A stretch of 64,000 bases of DNA from Ziziphus jujuba (GCF_031755915.1 NC_083388.1:13218501-13282500); one strand, 5' to 3'; positions 47,256 to 58,497 are shown, counted from the stretch's first letter. Numbers and translations are program-made. The notes: a model not told the origin generated them from the letters alone.

Positions 47256-48388
47256 TGATTCAAACCTTGGTCAACTTGCGCCTAAACCAGTATTATATTA
47301 TCTCGAAACTCAATTAAGTTCAAGTTCTTATAGTCACCTCAACCCTTAATCAATCTTGACTAGAAACCTTAGTATATGATGAAGACACCAAAATAGGTGA
47401 TGGATATCCTATTGATAAGTCAAAACTAAAACACTCACTCTCTAATAGTATTTTAGGTGTTCAAAGAGAATAAAGAGAATTTTGTCTTACAAATAATTTT
47501 CTGAATAATATTCAAGGTTCATTCTCATTGAAAAATAACTCTTAAATAGATTAAAGTTACAAAGTAATAAACCCTAAAAAGCTAAAACAAAACTGGCCAT
47601 ACAATGTCAATTTCTTAATGTGGCCGAAATTCCATTCCTTTCCTAATTCTAATTTTGATTAATTAATTCCTTTACTTTGAATGAGGAATTAATTAATTTA
47701 CAATGAAAATAATAAAATAATAAATTTCTTAAGTTAATTTTTCTAGTAAATAAATTAATAGAAACCAAATAAAAGACTAATTTCCTAAAACAAAAAGTCA
47801 GAATCAAATTAGGAAACTAGTTGACTAGTTTGACCACTAAATTATCTTTGACCAAATTCCAGCTTGCAAAGGCTCCAAATCAGCTCCCATATGCCATGTA
47901 GGATGCCAAATAGGATTATTTATGAGTCCCACATGTTTCGATAGCTTGGAATAAAGAGAAAATGTCAAATCAACAAAATATAATAAAGCTAGCAACGAAT
48001 ACAGTAAAACTAGCAAACTATTCCCTCTATGCGCAAATGCCCATTGTGGTTGCTTTTGATTCTACCTTGACTTGATTACATGACCTCTTATTGATATTCA
48101 TTGAATTCATGAAGTGTTGGATTCATTCCTTATTGCCTGTAGTCCAAAAATGTAATAAAACAGCTACCCGGGTCCATATCGGCCTCCACCACTTGAATGC
48201 TTAAAACATGCTTTGTATCTTTGGGTATGGATAAACCCTTTTGAGAATTAATAACTTCTTATATAAAGGCAGCCAGATTGTCCTTAAATTTCTTGGCTTG
48301 AGCTCTAGTGATCGACCTAGACTTCATCCATATTGAATCAACACCCCAACGGGTAGTCTGTTGTACGGGCATGGGCAGATTCTCCTCA
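47256..48388 (-). repeat. R6 5' LTR (1133 bp)
   Basis: TGATTCAAACC to CAGATTCTCCTCA. It includes the pol-tail coding region (frame 48259-48516 right end). Confidence 0.88.
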
Positions 48389-48395
48389 AAGGGAA

Positions 48396-49287
48396 TGATG
48401 AGGTTCATCATGGGAGCACTCAAAGATGAAGTCTTAAGCCATTGGAGTTGCCAATTGGACCAATTACAAGAGCTCATGCAAAGAGCTTTAAAGAAGTATT
48501 GAATGGTTTTATCCATAAGGTGCTTATCAATTAAGAGTGCAAAAGTTTTATTAAGGAAGAATCAAAATTGGCAACAACTTAGTATTAAAGGCTGTGGATA
48601 TGAAGGCATGAAGAAGGCCAATGTTAAGGGTAGTTTGGTCATTTATCAAGAGCATGATGGCATGGCACTTTTATAATATGGCATCCTCAGAGACATGGTA
48701 TGACATGTGGCTTGTTAGCTTGTTTCCTTTTTAGGTCGAATTAAATGTCTTTCTTGATCAGCAAGTTACTTGTTCTCCATTTTTTACAATTTTAGTCTTA
48801 TTTTGATTTTAGGAAATCTTTAATTTTTATATGTTTTTAATTATATTTTGGCTGGATAATTTATTTTTAAGTAGTTTCGTAATCTTAATCTGTCATATAA
48901 TTAGTTACTTTCCTAAACTAGAAAGGAATTAGCTTGTCAAATTTAAATTAGGAAATAAGTTAGAATTTAGGGTTCAAGAAACAATTTTAGATAAGTTTTT
49001 TTATCTTTTCTGCATGTACTTTTGCGTGTAAAAAGGCTTTAATTTCATTAATACAATAACTTTTGATCTTTAGCAAAATTTAATATTTGTGAAAGTTAAT
49101 CCTTTTGATTCTTTAACAACTATTCTTCGAACTATTTTAACTTGAGAATTAAAATTCAAATCTTGACTTCTCAATAAGGTATTTCCACAACCCTTTTGTG
49201 GTGTACTTCATTCCACAAAACCTCAATCAATTAGATGAACAAGTATTAGTTTGTACAAATCTAGGTAGATTGCTTAGGCTCGTATTG
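48396..49287 (+). repeat. R2 3' LTR
   Basis: It starts TGATGAGGTTCATC and ends GGCTCGTATTG, where the 5' LTR has CTTGTATCA. Terminal changes and internal differences show age. It pairs with 12894-13826. Confidence 0.85.
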
Positions 49288-49292
49288 ATAGC

Positions 49293-49394
49293 ATTACAAT
49301 CATTTACATTCTTCATGTTGAATTCTAAAAATTCCTTCACGCATTTAGCAAATTCGTTTGATGTTGTATCTTTTGTTATCCATGACTTATCCAT
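49293..49394 (-). pseudogene. CACTA transposase N-terminus (Transpos_assoc-like), separated from its body by R2
   Basis: Minus-strand ATG at 49392-49394 opens MDKSWITKDTTSNEFAKCV, followed by FLEFNMKN and ending NDCNAI at the R2 flank. MDKSW at the start, followed across the insertion by RCPCMKCGN at about 12880, is the usual beginning of plant CACTA transposases. The two parts join in frame if one copy of the target duplication is dropped. Confidence 0.75.
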
Positions 49395-51080
49395 TTCTCT
49401 ATCAATTAAAGCAAATCCAATGACAAAAATTGTATTCCTTGTACATATTTTTTATTTTACATTTTAGTTTGTAAAATCTACATTAACATTGCAAAAGTTT
49501 ATTTCAAATTTTTTTTTTAATTTCCCCTAAATTTTCATTAATTATAACCTTATTCTACTTCATAACTATATTCCCCTAAATTCATTGCATATCCTAAAAA
49601 CAAATGAAATTAAAAAGTATAAATTTTACTAAATAAAGATAAAAAGCAACCAAACATTCATATTTAAAATACACATATAGGAATTATGGTTGTTTTTAAT
49701 AAACATTCGTCGTTTCTACTCAAATTTAAATATAAATAAATATATACATATATAAATATATATATATATATATATTTAAATCACACATATAGAAAATGTG
49801 GCAGTATGTAAACCGTCGTGGCAGTTTATAAATCGTCATCATTATGACTTAAATTTCCCATTAATATTATAATGGCTATAGCTTTAATTTAAAATTATAA
49901 ACATATAATAAAAAAAATACATAATGTATATTTTTATCCAATTCAAAATCATTTAATAATTCAATTTCATATTATCAACCAATAAAATAAAATTAAGCAT
50001 ATGTTTTCAATGACGCCAAATCCGATACAACCTTGGTAACCAAACTCAAACACAACTTGAGGCCAGCCAGTGATGCCATGGAGCAAATTTCGATAGCTGT
50101 GCTAACCCACCACCACACAACGAGCAACCAAAATCAAAACCCAAACCTAATGCAAAATCAAGAACAAACCCCAATCCTAAGCAAAATCAGGAACAAATGA
50201 TCAACCAACAAAAGATTAAGAAAATCCACCAATTAAATTTTAAAAAAAAAAAACCATGACCCAAGCTTTTTCTACCTACAACCCATGCAACATAGCAAAC
50301 AGTAAACAACAAGACTGGAACTCAGCAACATTGCAACCAAATAAACGGCAACCCAGCAACCAAACAACATAGCAACCAACAATAAACAAAACAAGAAACC
50401 CAACAATGACAGCAACCTGGCAAGTAAAAAAAAACATAAAAATAGCCGAAAAAGGAACCAACCAATGAACCCACCACAGCCACCGTTCAAAATAGAAGGA
50501 AAAATCGAAATCAATCAAAACTCCCAGACGACGACAAAGAAAGAAGAGACCCAGCTAACTGATGTTCAAAATGGAACAAAAACCTAAACCCACCACAGAT
50601 CACCAACGGCGACAAAGAAAGAAGAAACCCATTTAACCATGATGGAGATGAAGGAAGAAGAAACCCAGCTAACAATGACGGCGACAAAGAGATGAACAGC
50701 TTCCTGACAGTGACAATGGCAAAATAAAGTTGAAACCCACAAATCCAACAGTTCAACTCTTTCTTCGATTGCTCCCAAAGCTAACATCTCTTAGTGCTTG
50801 TACTTGGTGTACTTGTTGAAAATTTGGGGATTGAAAAACGTACACAAAATTTTTTTGTTAAAATATTAAACATAATTTTAAATTAGCAAATGCTTGTGAA
50901 TGAAAAAATTGGAGGGCAACACAAATAATTTTAAAATTTAACAGAAAATTTAATTTGATTAATATTTTATTCATTTTTGTGTATAATGCTAAGCATTTGT
51001 AATATTTTAGTACATTTCATTCATATTCTAAATGGTATTTTTAATCTGTTGAAAAATTAAAAGCAAATATTCAAAAAAAA
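49395..51080. other. CACTA upstream/leader region, no gene recognised
   Basis: AT-rich to 50030, with an AT microsatellite (about 49756-49775). From 50031 to 50800 it is C/A-rich on the plus strand, with three imperfect copies of a segment like GACAAAGAAAGAAGA...ACCCA (about 50528, 50607 and 50648). On the minus strand this part looks like a pyrimidine-rich transcribed leader. By position it would be the promoter and leader of the CACTA transposase. Hydrophobic minus-strand frames at 50272-50518 arise from repeated CAACA text. Confidence 0.45.
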
Positions 51081-51225
51081 AGGTGACGCTTTTGTCATGA
51101 AAAGCATTGGCCAAACATTTTCAAAATAAATAAATATATCATAATTTAATTAACTATGTACTAACTATGTACTAACTATCTTTTAAATTATTAAAGTTAA
51201 AAATTTTTAAATTTAAAAAAAATTA

Positions 51226-51404
51226 GAGATATTGGCAACTATGCATCCCAAACTTTATCAAGGTTGATACATTGCACCCTAAACTTATTTTCTAGCATTA
51301 TGTGCCCCAAACTTCCTTTTCCCTTGCAGCATTGATTCTTCTGTCAAAAATGCTTAACGGAATGACCACGTGTTGCGCACATGATCATCAAGCGAGGGTA
51401 GATC
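51226..51404. repeat. MULE left terminal inverted repeat
   Basis: 179 bases, complementary with scattered mismatches to 52205-52383. Confidence 0.9.
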
Positions 51405-51518
51405 CTATCAAAAATGGTTTGAATGCCATTCTTCTCATAAATATAGAAAAACATGAGTTAAAAAAAAAAATTCCACTTTTGAATGCTATAACATACAGAT
51501 GATTTAATTTTTTTTTCT

Positions 51519-52124
51519 GGCTTTTCGCTTCCCAAGTTGAAGATGATATGGGTCTCTAGAAGCCAAACCAGTTGGGGTACCATAGGGTGAAAAATCTCCT
51601 CTTTCAACTTGTTGCTGTTGCTATTTCCTGGAAAATCACAAAAGAATCTACTTGTACTTGTCCTGGACTTTGCCTTTCTCTTCGTAAGGCTTAATGAGAA
51701 CTCTAGCATCACAAACAAAATGAGGGTTTCCTCTAGCTAGGATAAGCTTCACGGTTTCTAGGTAGACAAAAGTCACAAATCCAAACATTCTCTTTTGCTG
51801 GTATGGGATTCTCATATCTTGAACTAGTCCATAAATGCTTCAATTGAAAAAATAAAAAATAAAAATCAGCATATTGAATAATAATCCATTGAAGCAAAAA
51901 AGAAAAAAGAACCCACAAAATCCATTTTAAGATAATAGAACCTGAAATAATTTGAAACATCTTCCTCCGTGAAAGTGTTGTCAGCTGGGAAAGTCAAATA
52001 AATTTGCCTAGAAGCTGGATTCACCATTCCAGCACTACCATTCGTCAAAAAATCATTCCTTTCAAGGCGAGATCTTCCAAACTTGTGCAAATCATCAGCA
52101 CCCATCTTCAAAGCTGCTGCAGAT
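51519..52124 (-). pseudogene. Captured fragment of an RRM (CCCH zinc-finger family) RNA-binding protein gene
   Basis: Exon A (51942-52124) encodes [20 protein letters not shown] and [20 protein letters not shown] (RNP2-like QIYLTF). A 104-base intron with GT and AG ends (51838-51941) follows. Exon B (51652-51837) encodes [18 protein letters not shown] (RNP1-like MFGFVTF), [19 protein letters not shown] and DKYK. A 24-base GT...AG remnant (51628-51651), too short to splice, precedes exon C, which encodes QQQQVERGDFSPYGTPTGL. This matches my memory of plant CCCH proteins with an RRM, which bind RNA. It lacks the zinc finger and gene ends, and an in-frame stop lies in exon C. The exon A-B join preserves the frame. 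Confidence 0.78.
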
Positions 52125-52204
52125 CTACACATAAAACCAAAAAATAATAATAAAAAATGAATAAAGCAAATGAGAGGCACATGATAAAGATAGTAAAATG
52201 ACTT

Positions 52205-52383
52205 GATCTACCCTTGCTTAATGATCACGTGCGCAGCACGTGGTCATTCCGTTAAGCATTTTTAATAGAAGAACCAACGGTGCTAGGGAAAAAAAAGTTT
52301 AGGGTGCATAATGCGAGAAAAAAAGTTTAAGGTGTAATGTATCAACCCCGATAAAGTTCAGGGTGCATAAATGCCAATATCCT
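52205..52383. repeat. MULE right terminal inverted repeat
   Basis: 179 bases. Contains a local palindrome, CACGTGCGCAGCACGTG (about 52224-52240). Confidence 0.9.
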
Positions 52384-53786
52384 AAAAAATTATTAATTTG
52401 AACAATAGTTTCTTTAAAATGAAACACAAATAAATTAAATGAACAAATTTAATTATTGTACTTCATGTGAATCAAACATAACATTAGTTAATATTGCCAA
52501 AAAAAACCAAAAACAAATAGGTGACGTTTTTTATGTTAAAAGCATTGCCTATTCTATTCAAATTATGAAAAAAAAAAATTATCAATCTTTTCTTCATATT
52601 GCTAATTAATATATTTAACTATATTAACAAGATATTCACACACTATATTTAAACTTTTAAATGCAACATTGAATCAACATAAAATTCTTTGATTGGCAAA
52701 ACAAATATCAAATTCTATTATCTATATATATAAATATATTTATATACATAAGAGTAACAAATAAAATTGAACAAAATTTTTAAAAAGGTAAGCTAAAAAG
52801 CATCGCCTAATGCTTTAACTTATACAAAAAAATACATTGTCAATTTTATACTAATTTAAAAGTTAATTAAGTTAAAATTGAAATACAAATAATTTAAAAG
52901 AACAGATTAACTATTTTGCTCCCTATGTCTATAGATATGAATCAAAGATAACATTAATTGAAATTCTAAAAGAAAAAAAAATGTCAATCTTTTACTTCAT
53001 ATTACTAATTAATATATATAATTGTATTACCAAGATGCTCACTAACTATATTTAGCCTTTTAAATGCACCATTGAATAAATATAAATTATTTCATATGCA
53101 AAACAGATATCAAATTAATGGGACCAATACTGCCTAATGGTCACACTACTCTCCAAATTTTCCACTCAGGTGTTCACAAGATAGGTATCTATAAATATCT
53201 CAATCCTTAAATTTTGCATATTATGTACCGTGCTAATTCACTAATAACTTACTTCCAAACTTATTCATATATTTATATACATAAAACGAAAATATAATTG
53301 AACAAATTTTTTTTTAAAAAAAAATAATAGATGACACTTTTGAGGTAAAAAGCGTTGCCTAATGCTTTAAATTATATAAAAAATTCATTGTCAAATTTAT
53401 ACTAAATTAAAAAGTAATTAAGTTAAAATTGAAACACAAATAAATTAATTATTTTTCTTCATATTTTTAATTAATATATTTAATATTTATATACATATGA
53501 ATGAAAGATTACATTAACTAAAATTACAAAAAAAAAAAAAACACTTGGGCGATGCTATCATCGCCTATTCTCTTCAAATTATAAAAAAAAAAAACAATTT
53601 GTCAACCTTTTGCATTATATTTCCTAATTAATATATTTAATTGTATTTTCAAGATGTTCATTAATTATATTTAGTCTTTTAAAAGCACTATTGAATGAAT
53701 ATAAAAGTCATTCATCTGTAAAACAGATATCAGATTATCAGGACTAGTACTGCCGTACTAATTCACTAATAACCTATTTTCCAATT

Positions 53787-53808
53787 TATATATATATATA
53801 TATATATG
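53787..53808. repeat. (TA)n microsatellite
   Basis: Eleven TA units inside the palindrome array. Confidence 0.9.
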
Positions 53809-56169
53809 CATAAGGATAAAAAATAAATTTTTTTAAAAAAAGTAATGGGTGATGCTTTTGAGGTAAAAAGCGTTGCCTAATGCTTTAAATTATACAAAAA
53901 ATACATTGTTAAATTTATACTAATTTAAAATGTAATTAAGTTAAAATTGAAATATAAATAAATTAAACGAACAGATAAATTATTTTGCTTCATATTTTTA
54001 ATTAATATATTTAATATTTAGATACATATGAATCAAAGATAATATTAATTAAAATTGTCAAAAAAAAAAAATTCGGCGACACTTTTGATGCTAAAAGCAC
54101 TGCCTTTTCTCTTCAATTAAAAAAAAAAATTGTCAACCTATTTCTTCATATTACTAATTAATATATTTAATTGTATTACTAAGATGTTCATACACTATTT
54201 TTAACCTTTTAAATATACTATAGAATCAATATAAAATTCTTTAATCTACAAAAATGATATTGAATTGACAGGAATAGTACATTAGTCACATTGCTCTCCG
54301 AATTTTCCCCTTTGGTTTTCACAAGATAGATATCCATAGATATCTCAAGCTCTAATTTTTTTATTGTATGTACCGTGCTAATTTACTAATAATTTATTTC
54401 CCAATTTATCTATATATATAAAAACATATTTAGATACATAAGAATAAAATATAAAATTTAACAAATTTCTTTAAAAAAAAATGTAATTGTTGATGCTTTT
54501 GAGGTAGAAAGCATCGCCTAATGTTTAAATTATACAAAAAATATATTGTCAAAATTATGCTAATTTAAAAAGTAGTTACGTTAAAATTAAAACACAAATA
54601 AATTAAACGAACAGATTAATTGTTTTGTTTCATATTTTTAATTAATATATTTAATATTTATACACATATTAATCAAAGATAACATTAATTAAATTTGCAA
54701 AAAAAAAAAAAGTGATGCTTTTGATGCTAAAAGTGCCTCCTATTTTCTTCAAATTAGAAGAAAAAAATAATATAATTATTATATTTAATTGTATTACAAA
54801 TATCTTCACACACTATATTTAACCTTTTAAGTGCACCATTGAATCAATATAAAAATTTTTGATCTCCAAAGCATATATCAATTTGATAGGAGGAGAACTT
54901 TTTAATGGTCACGTTGCTCTCCAAATTTTCCTCTTAGACTTTCACAAGATAGATCTCAATAGATATCTCAAACCCTAAATTTTGTATAGTATGTAACATG
55001 CTAATTCACTAATAATTTATTCCCTTAGTTATCTATATATATAAGTATATTTGTATACATAAGAATAAAAATTAAGATTAAACAAAATTTAAAAAAGGTA
55101 ATAGGCGACACTTTTTAGATAAAAAGCATCGCCTAATGCCTTAAATTATACGAAAAAATATATGGTAAAATTTATACTAATTTAAAAAATAATTAAGTAA
55201 AAATTGAAACACAAATAAATTAAACAAAAAGATTAATTATTTTGCATCATATTTTAATTAATATATTTAATATTTATATACATATAAATCATAAATAACA
55301 TTAACTAAAATTTTCAAAAAAAGAAAAAGAAAAAATAAGTGACGCTTTTTATGCTAAAAGCTTCACCTATTCTCTTCAAATTATTAAAAAAAAAAAAACT
55401 GTCAATGTTTTGTTTTATATTTCTAATTAATATATTTAACAGTATTATCAAGATGTTTACATACTATATTTAACATTAATGAAAATTTGAAAATAAAAAG
55501 AAAAGAAAAAAGGCAACGCTTTCGATGCTAAAACTATCGCTTATTCTTTGCAAATATTAATAAATAAATAAAAACTTTTTCAATCAAGTTGCTTCATATT
55601 CCTAATTAATATATTTAATTGTAATACCAAGATGTTTACATACTATATTTAACCTATTAAATGTACCATTGAATTGACATAAAATTCTTTGATCTGTAAA
55701 ATAGATAATAAATTGACAGGAGAAATAATGCCTAATGGACACTGCTCTCCAAATTTTCCCCTCAATTTTTGCAAGATACAGAGATCTCAAGCCCTAAGTT
55801 TTGTATCGTACATACCATGGTAGCTTGCTAACAACTTATTCTCCAATTTATCTATATATATAAATATATTTATATACATAAAAATAAAAAATAAAAATTG
55901 AACAAAATTTAGAAAAAGAAAAAAAAAAACAAGCAATACTTTTGAGGTAAAAAGCATCACCTAATACTTTAAAGTGTACGTAAAAATGTTGTCAAATTTT
56001 TATTAATTTAAAAAGTAATTAAGTTAAAATTGAAACATAAATAAATGAAACAAACAGATTAATTATTTTACTTCATATTGCTAAGTAATATATTTAACTA
56101 TGTTACCATGATATTCACACACAATATTTAACATCAATTTTAATTGTAGAAAAAAATAATAATAATGGG

Positions 56170-57897
56170 TGTTAGGTCTAAAATATTGATGATTTTAGGC
56201 CATATTTATAGCTTAATATTTGTTAGTTTGTGTTAATTTGTTATGGAAAGATACTTAATTATGTATTTTTCTTAATCTAGGTGAAAGAGGAAGAATTTTA
56301 AGAAAACAACCATAAAGATGGATTCCTTGGGTCGAATTATGGTGGGAAGCAAGATTTGAGCTCGAACGGACTAAGCATTAAGAAGATTCCAAAAAGATAC
56401 CTTGAAGATTCCATAAAGATTCTATCGAGAATTTCATGGTGGAAATGGATGTCATATGAATCATCAAGATCTGAGGATTTCAAATGTCTCGTTATTTGTG
56501 GATTTCGAGGTGCGAGCAAAGAGTTATCATCATTTAAAGTTTGAAATTTATAAAAAGGAATATTCTAGTTAAATCTCCACCATTGATCAAAAGAGAGAAT
56601 TAAGGCAATTTGAGGGCCAAGATAAAAACAAGTGGCAATAATTGGTTAATTTATCATTAATGAGGCACATGTCATGTCACATGCTTCATTAAGGGTAAAT
56701 TAGACTAATTAACTATTTTTTAGGAGGAATTAGATAAAAGGAAAGTAGTAGAGACCAAGTAATATACAGTTTCCTTTTTACACATGAAATTCGTCCAACC
56801 CTCTTCATGGCCTAAAAAAGGTATCTTCCAAGACTCCCACATTGGAAATAAAGAGAGAAAAAGATTCCCAAGGCCCTATATATATAGCCCCCACCACATT
56901 GAAGGAAGATATACAAGTTTAGAGAGTTATTTAAGAGCTTTTAGGAGGCTTAAATAGAAACAAACCAAATTTTGGGAGTTTCTAAGATTCTCTTAAGGGT
57001 TCTAGGGTTTTAAAGTTTTAGAAGATCAATTGGAGAGCTTGGAGGAGGCAGAGAGACGTGGGCTTTCTTGGAGAAGAAGGCTACGACTTTGAGAGCTCTT
57101 GGAGGAGAATTTCTTCAATAGTTTTTATTCTCTTTTCCTTTCTCTTTAATTGTGAATCTTATTATTTTTAATAATTATGGATGTTGAAATTATTTTTACC
57201 ATGAACTAATTTTCATAGCTAGGGCTATGATGTAGCCCTAACTATGAAGGTTTAATTATTTTAATATATGTTGAGTTTTATTTAATTAGTAATATGTTTT
57301 GTTAATAAATCATTGGTATACTTAAAGCTTTCATAGGCCGGAAGGAATGAATGATTTTAATAATATTTGAGCTTGGAAAAGGATAATATTATGGATCTCC
57401 AATGATTTACATGAATGCATAATTGATTGGAAAATAGTTATGTCTCATGCCATATTATTTGCTTAATCTATGCTTGATGATTTTGCATGATTTAATTTAT
57501 AGGCCGGAAGGAATAAATTAGGTTATGTGAATATTATCAATTGTGAGTGGAAACTACTTTTGATTAATTTTGTGATTAAGTGTGGTTAACAAAATTACTA
57601 GTTAATTAAATTTACATATTTAAGTAATTAAATTGGAATAGTTAGTGGTGAAATCAAATGCCCTAGTATTCATAATTATTCTCTCTCTTACTTGAAATTG
57701 ATCTAATTTTAATTGATTGCTTTTGTTTAATTTAGTTTATTTAGTTTTCAATTGCCATCTTAAATTTTAGTTCAAATATTATCAAAACCTAATTATCTTT
57801 GGTACTTAATACTTAATCCCTTGGGTACGACAACCCTATTTTTCCACTTTATTACTTAAAAACGATTCGTGCACTTGCGAGTTAATTTTACACATCA
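56170..57897 (+). repeat. R8 5' LTR (about 1728 bp)
   Basis: It starts TGTTAGGTCTAAAATATTG and ends TTTTACACATCA, six bases before the primer site. Boundaries are inferred from TG/CA ends and primer position, since the second LTR is not visible. A TATA box is at 56876-56887. A 16-base motif, ATAGGCCGGAAGGAAT, occurs twice (57333-57348 and 57499-57514). Confidence 0.75.
56876..56887 (+). promoter_or_regulatory. R8 LTR TATA box
   Basis: CTATATATATAG followed by GCCCCCACCAC, a typical plant TATA context about 0.7 kb into the LTR. Transcription would start some 30 bases downstream. Confidence 0.6.
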
Positions 57898-57903
57898 AGT
57901 TTT

Positions 57904-57921
57904 TGGCGCCGTTGCCGGGGA
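57904..57921 (+). other. R8 primer-binding site, tRNA-Asp
   Basis: TGGCGCCGTTGCCGGGGA, 18 bases matching the complement of the 3' end of plant tRNA-Asp, the usual Athila primer. Confidence 0.92.
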
Positions 57922-58497
57922 TTAAGGCATTAATATTAATTCGGATTGGGTTTAGTAGTACTTTGAACATTGTTTTCTTATTTTAAATTTTTATATTTAT
58001 TTCTTAATTTTGGTTTTAGTGTTGCATGCTAGGGTTTTAATTCTTTGCTTGTTTGGCCAACGTGCTTTGAATTTTTAATACTTATTTTGTGGTACTTGAA
58101 ACCAAAATTGTGTTTTTAATTTATTGTTGCTTAGTTTACAAGTATAGCATACTTAGGGATTTTAGTATTATTTTTTATTTGTTTGGTTGAATAAGATTAG
58201 GTTTAGCTTTCTTTTAGTTGAAATTTTAGTTTGGCATAATTGTTTACTTTAAAAGCATACCTACACAAAAGGGTTTAATTTTTTTGCATTCAAATCGTTT
58301 GGTTCATTATTTCCTAGAGTTATTTTCATTTATCTTTTAGTTAAGTGTTAGTTTGTTTTTCTCTATTGCTAATTGATTTTAATTGTTAGATTAGTTAGCA
58401 ACATTATAATTCTAATAATTTTTTTTTCTTGTTCAATTTTCTAATTTTCTTTCTAATTTATTTTACTTGCTCTCTTTTTAGGAATTAGGTGTTGTGT
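57922..58497 (+). other. R8 leader before gag
   Basis: T-rich non-coding leader of 576 bases. An in-frame stop at 58486-58488 lies just before the chosen gag start. Confidence 0.8.

Larger units (their letters stand above)
35511..48388 (-). mobile_element. R6: non-autonomous CRM-like element inserted in R2's polypurine tract, split by R7
   Basis: Minus strand: 3' LTR 35511-36610, scrambled pol, protease, gag to 38993, then R7, then the gag N-terminus and leader from 45980, 5' LTR 47256-48388. Flanks are AGGGG (35506-35510) and AAGGG (48389-48393), one mismatch, and these bases are part of R2's purine tract. RT palm, RNase H and integrase core are absent. Confidence 0.9.
12894..49287 (+). mobile_element. 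R2: CRM-like Ty3/gypsy element, plus strand, expanded to 36.4 kb by nested insertions
   Basis: Own sequence: 5' LTR 12894-13826, leader, gag, protease, RT start (to 17164), RT continuation 23926-24620, integrase 34309-35510, 3' LTR 48396-49287. The rest is S2 with R3, the X/R4/R5 complex and R6 with R7 and S4. The flanks are ATGAC (12889-12893) and ATAGC (49288-49292), an imperfect duplication. The CACTA reading frame joins sensibly across the pair. RNase H is missing between 24620 and 34309. R2 proteins are related to R1's, but the LTR is different. Confidence 0.8.
51226..52383 (-). mobile_element. Pack-MULE: non-autonomous Mutator-like element with captured gene fragment
   Basis: Terminal inverted repeats of 179 bases (51226-51404 and 52205-52383) begin GAGATATTGGC and, on the other strand, AGGATATTGGC. 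Perfect 9-bp target duplications AAAAAATTA (51217-51225 and 52384-52392), the hallmark of Mutator-like elements. No transposase inside. The interior holds exons and an intron of a plant gene. It is inserted in the palindrome array. Both inverted repeats contain CACGTG-type sequence, a G-box core. Confidence 0.92.
51082..56165. repeat. Array of interrupted palindromes (GCGACGCTTTT/AAAAGCGTCGC), about 13 copies
   Basis: Each motif is about 30 bases: a left arm like GGCGACGCTTTT, a five-base centre, and a right arm like AAAAGCGTCGCC. Motifs start at 51082, 52520, 52787 (one arm), 53330, 53548 (short), 53848, 54075, 54489, 54712, 55104, 55338, 55512 and 55931. Two types alternate: centre GAGGT followed by TAATGCTTTAAATTATA, and centre GATGC followed by TATTCTCTTCAAATTAT. 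Each pair with its spacers forms a higher-order unit of about 520-830 bases that repeats about six times. Subterminal repeats of this style are known in plant CACTA elements. No coding content. Confidence 0.8.

Noticed and set aside
12889..49292. R2 target duplication as a clean 5-bp match
   Set aside because: ATGAC and ATAGC match at only three of five positions. I rely instead on the CACTA frame joining across the insertion and on the paired LTRs.
50272..50518. Two overlapping hydrophobic minus-strand frames that look like membrane proteins
   Set aside because: They are translations of repeated CAACA/TGTTG text in two frames; no start context or similarity.
51082..56165. Regularly spaced palindromes as a CRISPR-like array
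   Set aside because: Plant nuclear DNA, spacers of hundreds of similar bases, imperfect repeats; this is tandem duplication, not CRISPR.
49395..56165. Search for the CACTA terminus (TAGTG on the plus strand) to define the element end
   Set aside because: No convincing CACTA-type end with inverted repeats is visible; it probably lies beyond R8 or is lost.
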